Shown here one piece after another: positions 27,833-37,962 of a stretch of 64,000 bases of DNA. The stretch is from contig NC_080416.1 in assembly GCF_030265065.1 (NCBI RefSeq), positions 6,509,501 through 6,573,500 on the forward strand, in the 5' to 3' direction. This DNA comes from Corythoichthys intestinalis. Its lineage: Eukaryota; Chordata; Actinopteri; Syngnathiformes; Syngnathidae. Both the position numbers and the translations under genes were made by a program. Position 1 is the first letter of the stretch. Every line of letters begins with the position of its first letter. The notes beneath the pieces are model-generated. The model searched no databases, was not told the DNA's origin, and worked only from the letters and a program-made list of their open reading frames with translations.

Positions 27833-28325
27833 TAGGGTTGTTCCGATCATGGGTTTTTTTGCTCCCGATCCGATCCCAATCGTTTTTGAGTATCTGCCGA
27901 TCCCGATATTTCCCGATCCGATTGCTTTTTTTTGCTCCCGATTCAATTCCAATCATTCCCGATAATTTTTCCCGATCATATAGATTTTGGCAATGCATTA
28001 AGAAAAAAATGAATAAAACTCGGACGAATATATACATTCAACATACAGTACATAAGTACTGTATTTGTTTATTATGACAATAAATCCTCAAGATGGCATT
28101 TACATTATTAACATTCTTTCTGTGAGAAGGATCCACGGATAGAAAGACTTGTAATTCTTAAAGGATAAATGTGACTTTGTATATTGTGACTAGATATTGC
28201 CATCTAGTGTATTTGTTGAGCTTTCAGTAAATGATACTGTAGCCATTTAACTTCTGCCCACATGCATGATGGGAAGTGCAACCATGACTGTGCGTCGTGG
28301 TACCAATTGATATATCTCTACAATA
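27833..28325 (-). repeat. Dispersed repeat with ATCGG-rich terminus, copy 2
   Basis: Reverse-orientation copy of 493-985. It starts with CTAGGGTTGTTCCGATC and runs to about GGTACCAATTGATATATC. Confidence 0.7.
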
Positions 28326-28592
28326 TACAGTATATTTTAATTGAAGCAATTTTTGGGGGACTGAATAATAAAGACACAAACATACCTCCATAGCAGTCCT
28401 CCCAGTTTAAATGAGTTGGACGTCCATTGCTGTCAATGGCAGCCAAAGAGTTAAGGACGAGTCCATTCTAGAGGGATAAACATTAAATTTCTAAGTAAAA
28501 TGAGATTATAGTATAAAATGTCAAAGTAGGTTTCCCGCCCACTCCCTCTCCCCACTCGTGATCACATGATTCCCCAGAAAGGCACACTTGGC

Positions 28593-28616
28593 GAAAGTGA
28601 AAGCAAAGTGACGTCA
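28593..28616 (+). promoter_or_regulatory. ISRE and CRE/X2-like sites upstream of MHC class I copy 2
   Basis: GAAAGTGAAAGC (28593-28604) matches the ISRE pattern and TGACGTCA (28609-28616) is a perfect CRE, the kind of X2 element used in class I promoters. They lie 58-81 bp upstream of the start codon. No clear Y/CCAAT box was seen. Confidence 0.6.
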
Positions 28617-29315
28617 TAGCCGAGCTCAGGTAATGGCGTCGAACTCCCCGGCTGACTAAAAACTAAGGCAAAAATGTGGGAGATGAAGGAGTTGGTGGCA
28701 CTTTTGCTTGTGGCTGTGCAAATTCAAAACGTCCAACCTGGTAAGTCCATTTTCTCAACAACTTTATCATCGACGACGACTGTGACGCACTTAACGCTCG
28801 CTTCAAAGTTCACCTGAAGATTTCAAGTGGAAGAATTCTTTCAGATGAAATGATTTATGTTTACAACTTGAAAACAAAGGCTAAAAATCATGGTGTTCCT
28901 CTGTTAAAAAAACATTTAAAAAGTGTGACTACAGTGGAATTATATCCAATATGAACATTTTCGATCTTTATTTCCTTGTGTCACTTGTTCAAGTACGAGG
29001 TGTCCCCAAAATTTGGAATCCCGGCAATTCTTGTTCAAATACCTGCAAATTAGGAGTGGTCACTTCCCGATATGATTTGCTTGACAAGGCTCACGATAAC
29101 GATGATTTCACAATATATCGATACGCCGACCGGGGAAATCAACCTATGATATTCGAGCAGAAAAACAAGCTTTTCCGAAATCGAAGGGTTTTTTTTGACG
29201 TCTCGGAAAATCTGTTCAAAACTAGGGGAAGATTTTAGTGCAAGATTTCTGGAAATAAATACAGCGTTATTATATTAGAGCAACAAACAAATAAGTGTCT
29301 TTCTGAACTCGCGGC

Positions 29316-29429
29316 CTGCCATTGACAACAATAGACGTCTGATTCCTTTTGACTGGGAGGGGCGAATGAACGTACTCATTCGCCCCTCCCAGTCAAAAGG
29401 AATCAGACGTCTATTGTTGTCAATGGCAG
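29316..29429. repeat. Perfect 54-bp palindrome in MHC copy 2 intron 1
   Basis: Arms 29316-29369 and 29376-29429 are exact reverse complements (54 of 54) with a 6-nt centre ACGTAC. The arms hold the dispersed phrase GCCATTGAC...TAGACGTCTG...ACTGGGAGGGG found elsewhere in the window. Confidence 0.95.
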
Positions 29430-30419
29430 CCAATGAGTTAACATTGACTGTTCTCGTTGAAAATATGGGTATTTTGTGGACAAATTTAAGAGGAAGGTGA
29501 ATTGAGACGTGCCGTGTCGTCGCACATTTTCAAAATGATCGTTCGTTCGTTCATTCCGTATCTGTTTTCCGATCCAAAATGGGAAAACAAATAACGGCCT
29601 ATTTTTCGCTGTTTTGAAATGTTTTCAGGTGTTGCTGTGTTCCAATCATTTTAAATGGGATTAGTGGAAGATTTTGGGAGATCGGATCAACAAATGTTTT
29701 TGCTTTTTCTTACAGTGATCCACACGTTCAAGCAAATCACAACAGCGTCGTCTGAAATTCCAAACTTCCCAGAGTTCTTGGCTGTCTACTATGTGGACGG
29801 CGTTCAGATTACCCACTACGACAGCAAGAGCAGGAAATGTGTACCAAAACAGGACTGGATGAACAAAATCACAGCCGAGGATCCACAATACTGGGAGAGA
29901 AACACACAGATCAATAATAATTTAATAATCAGCAGAGCGACAAAGTCAGCATTGAAAATCTTCAAAAGCGCTTCAACCAAACTGGAGGTTTGTTGCCGTC
30001 CAACTTTGGAGCATTTCAAGACATTTCATGCGCCGGTCGCCTTTTTCAGCAGACGTTGGCTTATCTCTGGACACACCGTCACGTGCCTTTCTCTCAGGTG
30101 TTCACATGATCCAGTGGATGATTGGCTGCGAATGGGACGATGAGACCGGCGAGGTGGACGGTTGGCTACACTACGCTTACGACGGAGAAGACTTTCTATC
30201 GTTTGATTTGAAGGGAATGAGGTGGATCGCGGTCAAGCCGCAAGCTGTCGTCACCAAACACAAGTGGGACCAATTTGATTTGCAATTCCACAAGTATTAC
30301 TACACTGAGCGTTGCCCTTCTTACTTGAAGAAGTGCGTGAGCTTTGGGAGGGACTTCCTCATGAGAACAGGTATAATCTTAGCACACAGCCGCCTCCTAC
30401 AGAAAGTTGACTGCCGCGA

Positions 30420-31023
30420 CAGCCTATCCTTGTCCTCCCCTTCATCTTTTGTCCTCTTATACTTTCCATCCATCTTTTCTCTCCTACATTCTTCCCAATA
30501 TTCTCTCCATCTTTTGTCCTCTCACACAGTTTTCATTTTCCAGATTGTCTTTATCTTGTCTTGTCAAACACACTATGTCTGAATTGTTCACCTCTCATCT
30601 CACACGTTCTCTTTATTCTTGGTCCTTTCACGTATTCTCTCCATATTTTTTTCACTCATCCGATTCTTGATATCATTGTTCTTGACTCCGATAATCTCCT
30701 TTTTTTTTTTCCTGCCTCAACATCTTTTCTTCTTTCTGTCTTTCACACATTCTTTCATCTTCATGCAATTGTCCGTCTTTTTGGACTTTTTGTCCTCTCT
30801 CCAATCTTTTTATCGTGAGTTCTCGGCATCTTTGCTCCTCTTGTAGATTGCCTCAACTGTTCACCCTGTATATCTTTGCCCCCTCGTGAATTTTCTCCAT
30901 TCCCATACCGGTCACACTTTAGCTATTGTTTCTTCTTTCCATTTTTCTTATCCCTCTTTCTCCTCACACACTTTCACCCATTTTTTTCAGCATATTCTCC
31001 ATTTTGTCCCTCTCGCACGCGAC
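30420..31023 (+). repeat. CT-rich degenerate repeat in MHC copy 2 intron 3
   Basis: A long pyrimidine-rich stretch in which phrases such as CTCACACATTCT, CCATCTTTTGTCC and TTCTCCAT recur imperfectly. It runs up to the alpha-3 exon acceptor. Confidence 0.55.
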
Positions 31024-31837
31024 AGAGCTTCCGCGGATCTCCCTGCTGCAGAAGACGTCGCGTTCGCCGGTGACCTGCCACGCCACGGGTTTCTACCCCA
31101 GGGAGGCCGCCCTGTTTTGGAAGAAGGACGGCGAGGAGCTCTTTGAGGACGTGGAGATGGGCGAGACCCTCCCCAACCACGACGGGACCTTCCAGACCAT
31201 CGCCGACCTCAACGCGGTGGACGCCGACGCCAAATACGAGTGCGTCTTCCAGCTGGCCGGCGTCCTGGAGGACGTTGTCATCCCGCTGGACCCCGCGAAG
31301 ATCCTGTGCAACGACAGAATTGAAGGTGAGCCACACGCTTCCGTCCTCGTCAAATGAAGATGACGTCACGTCTGTTGCTTTGTGAAGCGGGAGAAAGGAG
31401 GAAGACGGCGCTGGCCGTCGGCATCCCGTTGGCGCTCCTCGCCCTGACCCTCGCGATTGTCGGCGTTATCATCGTCAAATGCAGAAAAGGTGAGGGACGT
31501 TTGCTCCTTCAGCAATTCTTTCAGTCGCTGATGACTTTGCTTGTGTGTTTTGATTGCAGCCAAATACGCTCCAGCTTGTAAGTAAACATCTTTCCTTGGA
31601 GGTTAACAAAGCCAAGGCACCACCAAATCTTTCGATTTGTTTGCCTTCCGGTAGCCGTCCACGCCGATTCCGAGCAATCTTCCTCCGAGAGCCCTCCCGA
31701 GACCGCTTCTTCTACCGCCGAGACCCCTTTAGCCGAACCCGCTCCCGAGTGAGACGCCTTCACACGGTGAGTTCGACACGTTCGCTGTGTCTTGTTTGAA
31801 GGCGGAGTCAATATTTGTTGTGCTATTCTTCCTGCAG

Positions 31838-32330
31838 ACGATGGAAGACGATCGCGATGTCCTCTCGCAAGCGCTGTCACATCATCCCGGATTAGAAAAG
31901 ATGAGATTTCTTTTGGGCCATTTGTGTCATGAGGACCTTCTTGCTGCCTTTGGTGGATGGGTTGCTTCTTTATCTTGATAGAGGAAAGGACTTCCTCTTC
32001 CTTGATATGAACTAATTGAATAGCTGCGAGGGAATTACGTTTGTGACTTTTTTGGCATACTTTTCAAAATACAACCAAGATTTTAGAACAGTTTTGTCTT
32101 CAATGAACACGATCATGTACGAATATTGATCTTTTTTTTTTTTTTTTTTTTTTACTTGGAGGGCACTCATTTAACTCATTGTCTGCCATTGATGGCGCTC
32201 GATGTCCAATCCATTAGGACAGAGAGGGGCTTATTGGTCATTCAATGCTTTAGCAGGAGGGATTTAAAAAAAAAAAGTTTGCTGGCTGCCGCTATTATTG
32301 AATATTTTAGTAATAGAATATTGCACTGAA
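31838..32330 (+). other. MHC copy 2 3' UTR exon
   Basis: Follows the CTGCAG acceptor ending at 31837 and matches the copy 1 3' exon (TCATGAGGACCTTCTTGCTGCC). The end is not defined. A poly-T run lies at about 32131-32151. Confidence 0.5.
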
Positions 32331-32392
32331 ATTTTCATCGAGTAATCGAATGAAACTTTTTTTTTGTTTAGGTCAAGAGCAATTATAAATAT

Positions 32393-33031
32393 TAGGGCTG
32401 TCAAACAATTAACATTTTTAATTGAGTTAGTTACAGCTTAAAAATTAATTAATCGCAATTCAAACCAGCTATAAAATATGCCATATTTTTCTGTAAATTA
32501 TTATTGGAATGGAAAGAAAAGACACAAGATGGATGTATACATTCAACATACGGTACATAAGTACTGTATTTGTTTATTATAACAATAAATCAACAAGATG
32601 GCATTAACATGATTAACATTCTGTTAAAGCGATCCATGGATACAAAGACTTGTAGTTCTTAAAAGATAAATGTTAGTACAAGTTAGAGAAATTTTATATT
32701 CAAACCCCTCCTAATGTTTTCATTTTATTAATAAAATTTGTAAAATTTTCAATCAAAAAAAGATAAACTAGTAGCCCGCCATTGTTGATGTCAATAATTA
32801 CACAATGGTTTATGGCTCATGGGTGCTGAAGCCTATAAAATCAGTCGCACCCAAAGCGCCAGTAGAGGGCGACAAAACTCCAAAAAACACAATTAATAAG
32901 GGGACATTTAACTCTGCTGTCATTTTAATCTGTTTGAGCGGGGCATGTGCGTTAATTGCGTCAAATATTTTAACGTGATGAATTTAAAAATGTAATTACC
33001 GCCTGTGAACGCGATAATTTTGACAGCCCTA
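32393..33031 (+). mobile_element. Non-autonomous hAT, 639 bp (TAGGGCTGTC family)
   Basis: Ends TAGGGCTGTCAAAC and TTTTGACAGCCCTA with a perfect 8-bp duplication ATAAATAT (32385-32392, 33032-33039). Other copies are at 40930-41290 (partial), 45040-45200 (fragment) and 53698-54310. No coding capacity. Confidence 0.9.
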
Positions 33032-33039
33032 ATAAATAT

Positions 33040-35125
33040 TCATTAGAAAACAAGACATTCCACCTAAAATTGAACAATTTTCAGACAATCAGTGTCTTTA
33101 TTTTAGATGTACATTGTTGACAACAGTCAGCAACTGCACCTCAGATGTGACTCGAAAAGAAAAAACAAGGGTTTTTTGTGCTGTCCAACAGCAAACTCTT
33201 GTGGTCGCATTGCGACATGGTTTTTGTTGTTTTCTTGCCAAGTCAATATGGCTGCACGACGTCTCAGGCTGATGCCTACGTTGTAATGTTGTGCTTATAT
33301 GATCCTTGGGCAAGATTTGTCCATAAGTATGGATGTTGTAAAGAATGTACATATTATGTTAGTTAGAGAAATTTTATATTTTTTGTATGAGGCGCTTTTT
33401 GTTTATGTTTAGTGAACTTGTCTAGCGTGCTAAGCTAATGTTGTTGCTAATGCAATGCTTGTGTACTTTTTTTGTAGTTTTACGACAGTCTAAAGAGGAC
33501 AATGGTTTGAGGCCATTTCATTAATCAGATAAAAAAGGAAGAAGTCTGATTATTAAGGCGTCGTTCACTAGCTGTCTAGCTTTGGAAAAAGTAGACGCTT
33601 CGTAGTGAGGACAGCATAAAATTAACTGTTTTTACTCCAAAAACTTCTAGATCTTACATTTTTTAAAAAAAAAATCATATTTCTTACCTAAAAATGTCAT
33701 TATGCTTGATAAAACTCCCATCACTTAAAAGTGAGGTGTTTTTCCCACATGTGTCAATTGAATTTCCATTTGTGTCAAGCTATTTTGAAGTTCTATTTAA
33801 GTTTTTAATTCGTCAAAATTGTAGTAGTTTTTGCAGTTTTCAGCTAAAATTGACAGTTCGCTTTATTATGTTTTTATTTTACACCCTCATCACTCTGCAA
33901 CGCTGTTTTTACAGTAAAAAAAAGCCTGTATGAAAGACACGTTAGCCACGCATCTACAGTAGTCATAATTAATAGAAATTTAGCCCTGCGTAGGGCTAAT
34001 GTTTTGTTAGAAAGGTACAGTAACGTTAATTTTCTTTTTTAGCGCTACGTTAATTTAGGTTTACCCTGTCCCGAGTATCGCTCCTCCGCTCCCGGAGTGA
34101 ACGGGGTGCCTTCGGTGGAGCGTCAGCATTGAAGACGTGCTGTCGTGTTATGCAAGCACTGTCTTACAGTAAATACGCGAAACAGTGTTCGCCATGGTCT
34201 TCAGCTTGAAATGCTCCTACACTTTTGACATTTTCTGCTTTTCCTTGGTGCCTTTCTCTTCGCTTTTGTCGACTTCGTTGTTACCGCTATATTCTTGTGG
34301 GTTGAAATTAAATCTATCCGCCGGTTGACTGTCTTCATCCTGTATGCACTTGACGTCAGCATGTTGTTCCTCATTAAAAGTAGTCCGTGCAAAACGTCAT
34401 GCTTAGAGCTGGCAAAGTTAAACGATTCCTCCAGGCGAAGAAAAATCCTAGTGAAGTTTTAAAATCAAGTTACCCAAATTATTAAAGTAATTGTTTCAGC
34501 TATAAAAAAAAATGTACGTTCGAAATTACAGTTGTGTGATTTCCAAATAACCACCAGAGCGTCCCATCACTCAGAATGTTCTGTCAGGACCAGAACTCGG
34601 TTGTCACAGGAATTTGTCTTTTCCGTTCATTTGCCCCTCTCTGTCGTAATTGTAATCTAGCGCCGTTAATGGTAGCTAATAAGTTAAAAACTATGACGGG
34701 GGGGGGGAGAAAAAATCAACTTTAGAGTGTTACTTGGGGTCGTAGTCAGTGTGCATTTCTTTTTATTCTTTCATACAGAGAAAAAATGTTGATGAATAAA
34801 AGTTTTAATGCCTAAAAAGTCACTTGCTCTATAAAGGGTTAATAAGTGTCACATTTGTAATGGCTGTTGTGATTTAAAACTTTAGTAAAAGCATACTTTT
34901 ATCAGAATGTTGTTGATTGTACTTGTTACTTGAACATCTTGGATCAATAAATGAACGATCAGTGACAAAACTGCACAATTTTCAATTGCACTGTTGTCAT
35001 TGATATACACTCCGGTTCTGCGTATGTGAATAAAACATGAAATATTATGACTAATGATCTCGTCTGAGAATCTTTTCACTCAATATTTGATTCATTTTGT
35101 CCTTTCTCCCCCCAAAAAATTGTCA
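33040..35125 (+). repeat. MHC duplicon 3' flank, unit 2
   Basis: Aligns with 41290-42890 (unit 3), for example AAAAATGTCATTATGCTTG, GCTCCTCCGCTC and GCATTGAAGA. It has an extra segment at about 33165-33620 that resembles 11020-11460 (ATGGCTGCACGACGT). No MHC exon or other gene is seen. The last ~600 bp also match unit 1. Confidence 0.7.
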
Positions 35126-35127
35126 AT

Positions 35128-36487
35128 AGACCCCACTCACCAACGTCACACAATGACGTGTCGCTGTATCCGGCCACCATATTGTCCGTCATTGTTCATC
35201 CGTATTCTCAATGGTTTCAATTTGTCGTGCAATTTATAGTGCAATTCATGGAAGTCCCGGTGCTTTTAGACGCTGTAAACTCATTGGATGCGTTGCATAA
35301 AAGGCGTTATGTGGAAAAACTTCGGTCGATCTATTCGCCTGATCCGTATTTGATGCCTAAATCGATATTTTTCAACCCGCTGTCTTCGCCGTCTCAGCCT
35401 GACATCTGCTACCCTGATATTTACAACTATCTTGTCCACAGAAACTCAGCGTATTCTCACGAAAGTTTGAAAAACTTTAACAGCAGCACTCTAAGCAACA
35501 TTACCCCCGTGTGACCCTTTACTTCCAATACAATCAATTAAAAAAAAAAAATGTTGACTGCGATGGCCGACACTTTAAGGATAGGTGGATATTGGACTAT
35601 TTCTTCAATAAAATACGCAACAACTGTGTCTGCCTCATTTGCAAAGAGACAGTCGCTGTTTTTAAAGAGTTCGATGTGACGCGATATTACCAAACAAGAC
35701 ACGCTAACATGTACAACATTACAGGGAAGATACGCAGCAAGAAATTAAAGCAACTTGAAGCTAGGTTAATTTCACAGCAGCAGTATTTCGCAAGAGCCCG
35801 AGTGTCGAAGGAGAACGCCACAAAGACGAGATTGTTGAAATTATGAATTAAAAAAAAAAAATAAAGCAAATGTGACACACAGAAAGGCTTGCTAAAATTT
35901 GTTTGAATATATTGTTCTATGTAAATCAGCCAAGATAGCCCCCCGCATTTTTACCACGCCAAATCTGGCCCCCTTTGCAAAAGGTTTGGACACACCTGTT
36001 TAACTTCTTTCACTTGGTACCAGCTAAATATTATTCAAAAAATAATGATGGTGGAAGAAATAAGCATCTTGAATTTGAAACTATGTTGTCGGCGATTAGC
36101 CTCGCAATGATCTTAATTGTGGTTGTCAGCCCAAAACCCTCTAAATACAGTATATATTAAAGTCATCTTACCAGATATAAAATGACTACTACATAATCTG
36201 TGGTGATCGTTTGGTGTCCAGTTTTCTCGTCGAATTGCAGCAGTCTATCTTGCTCTCCTCTCCGGGTCTCTTGGAATACGCTAGAACTTCAAGTCTCTCC
36301 GTCTATCTTCTTTGTTACTGCAACCAACCGCCACACACGCCTTCACCATTTTGATTATTAATGTTAACGAGCAGAAAAACACGCCATAATAGGAGGAATT
36401 TACGTAGCGGTAATGCATAAACACGACGAGTTGACGGACAATATGGCGCGGAGGCGTGGTTGTTGTGACGTCATGTGAGTGTGGTCT
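35128..36487. mobile_element. Internally deleted THAP plus SWIM/YqaJ-type (ISL2EU-like) transposon, copy 2
   Basis: Ends AGACCCCACTCAC and GTGAGTGTGGTCT, flanked by AT (35126-35127, 36488-36489). From the left, plus strand, comes the start of the SWIM/YqaJ-type protein (DAVNSLDALHKRRYVEK, YNYLVHRNSAYSHESLKNF). From the right, minus strand, comes the THAP-protein start region matching copy 1 in reverse. So the same two-gene convergent layout is kept in opposite orientation. The coding starts are cut by a hAT fragment at 35490-36000 and the gene bodies are missing. Confidence 0.65.
35490..36000 (+). mobile_element. hAT fragment with BED-finger-like transposase piece, nested
   Basis: Plus strand 35541-35843 encodes DCDGRHFKDRWILDYFFNKI, CVCLICKETVAVFKEFDV and YQTRHANMY, which resembles the BED zinc-finger N-terminus of GTF2IRD2/ZBED-type hAT transposases. 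The right edge reads TTTGGACACACCTG, a Charlie-like hAT end. Borders are approximate. Not functional. Confidence 0.55.
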
Positions 36488-36489
36488 AT

Positions 36490-37647
36490 TAAAGAAACAC
36501 TTGGTGGTAACTTTTTAGTTTTGGTAGATTTTAGCGACACCGGTGGGCAAAAGCAGTCTCAGCACGGGTAACATCGTGATATTCTCGTTAACGGCCTTCT
36601 GAAGAAAAGTCAGCTCTGTGTACAAGCTGATAATGCGTGGCTTTAGTGCACTCTGCCTTTATCCATTGCATCCTTCACCACAAGGGATAGACTTTTGTTG
36701 TCCAACACTTTGGATAAGTTCTGCGTTGGCCTCTTCATTTGCATCTGCTTTATCATCGTTCGCAGCAGGAACCTCACTCAATATGCTGCTCTTCAATTTA
36801 AGCAGATCCAGTTGAGCCAGGAACTGACGCCATGTCTACACGTAACAGGGTATTTGGCAAAGGGAATAACTTTTTGTACGGTTTGGCAAATCATCCACAC
36901 GCACATTTAAACAAGGGTTCTTAAAAACGGCGTCCAAAGTGAAGATGAGCGAATTCTGCGTTTGCGGCGTCATCATGTGGACACTGATGACCAAAGATTT
37001 ATCTATGGAAACGTCACAGACTGCGACAAACTTTGTCCTTATGTCACACAGGAGACCAAAGTTTACATTTTGAGGAAATTAGACAGATGCTTTTTTGCTT
37101 CCATTTATTTACAAACTCTTGCAGTGCTTCATATTGAAGAACACACGTGAATAATGGGGGTATTATGGACAATTATGTTTCGCGCATTGTGATGAATATA
37201 CTTAAAAATGAATGAATGCGGTTGCCAGTTATTGATGAGCAGTACCTGACACAAATCAACTATGCTCACATCCTGAGACCAAAGAGCACATTCAAGAACA
37301 AAAGTGTTTGTTTGTTAAACACTGTTCAAGACGTAAGCTGCACAGCAGGGGCCCGCCCACTTCTCAAGTTGTGTGGGCCGCCCTCCATTCTTTTGTCCAG
37401 GTTGCGGGAAGTTATGTACTCTCTCCTAAAGACTGTTGAGTGAAATACAGCCATTTTAACAGGAGATACAAGATTTCAGTGTGAATAAAGCTTCCACTTG
37501 TCCACCCAGAGTGATGATGTTTTCTCTTTTCATTCCGCCGCCAAGTAAACTTGATGTCTTCCAGAAAAATCACACAACACAAACCACACAACTTGTATCT
37601 GTATCAAAATCTAAAATGAATTCAACACAAACCACGACACATGTGGG
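36490..37647 (-). mobile_element. Unassigned stretch with a possible LTR-retrotransposon gag-like fossil
   Basis: On the minus strand around 36500-36880 a reading similar to copia/UBN2-type gag can be seen (SALKPRIISLYTELTFLQK). If so it is a short, broken, old fragment. The rest, to 37647, has no gene I recognise. Confidence 0.25.
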
Positions 37648-37962
37648 CAAGACTGTAGGTTTGGTCTTAACATTGGTAGGGACGATATAACAGCATAACA
37701 TGCATGCACACTTTTTGCTGGGGACGGGACATTAATAAGACCAAACAGATTGGGTGAACGTGTGTCAGGGCTAACGAATATGAGCCTAATTAATTGATAA
37801 AATAAAAATGGAAATTAGAAGGTGGTAAAGCATTTCTCACAGTTCAATTAACGATGACGGTAGAAAACACATAGGGGAGACTTCTCTCTGAGCAGCTTCC
37901 TATTCAAGTTTTGCAGATTAGCAAATGCACACATTTTAAGGTCATGCTAACTCTGATACAGG

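Larger units (their letters stand above)
28674..31752 (+). pseudogene. MHC class I heavy chain, copy 2, alpha-1 frame broken
   Basis: Exons: 28674-28740, 29716-29987, 30098-30370, 31026-31325, 31388-31489, 31560-31577, 31655-31752. They align with copy 1 exon for exon. Alpha-1 begins normally (PNFPEFLAVYYVDGVQ, DWMNKITAEDPQYWERNTQ) but the exon is 272 bp against 270. The frame shifts after NTQ in an AAT-rich stretch at about 29912-29932, and translation would stop at the start of exon 3. Downstream, alpha-2 (GCEWDDETGEVDGW, VVTKHKWDQF), alpha-3 (VTCHATGFYP, YECVFQL), TM (LALLALTLAIVGVIIVK) and tail exons are open in the expected phase. The Y7 position is Q and Y171 is C, so even a frame-intact allele would not look classical. 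It may be a recent pseudogene, a variant allele, or a sequencing indel. Confidence 0.8.
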
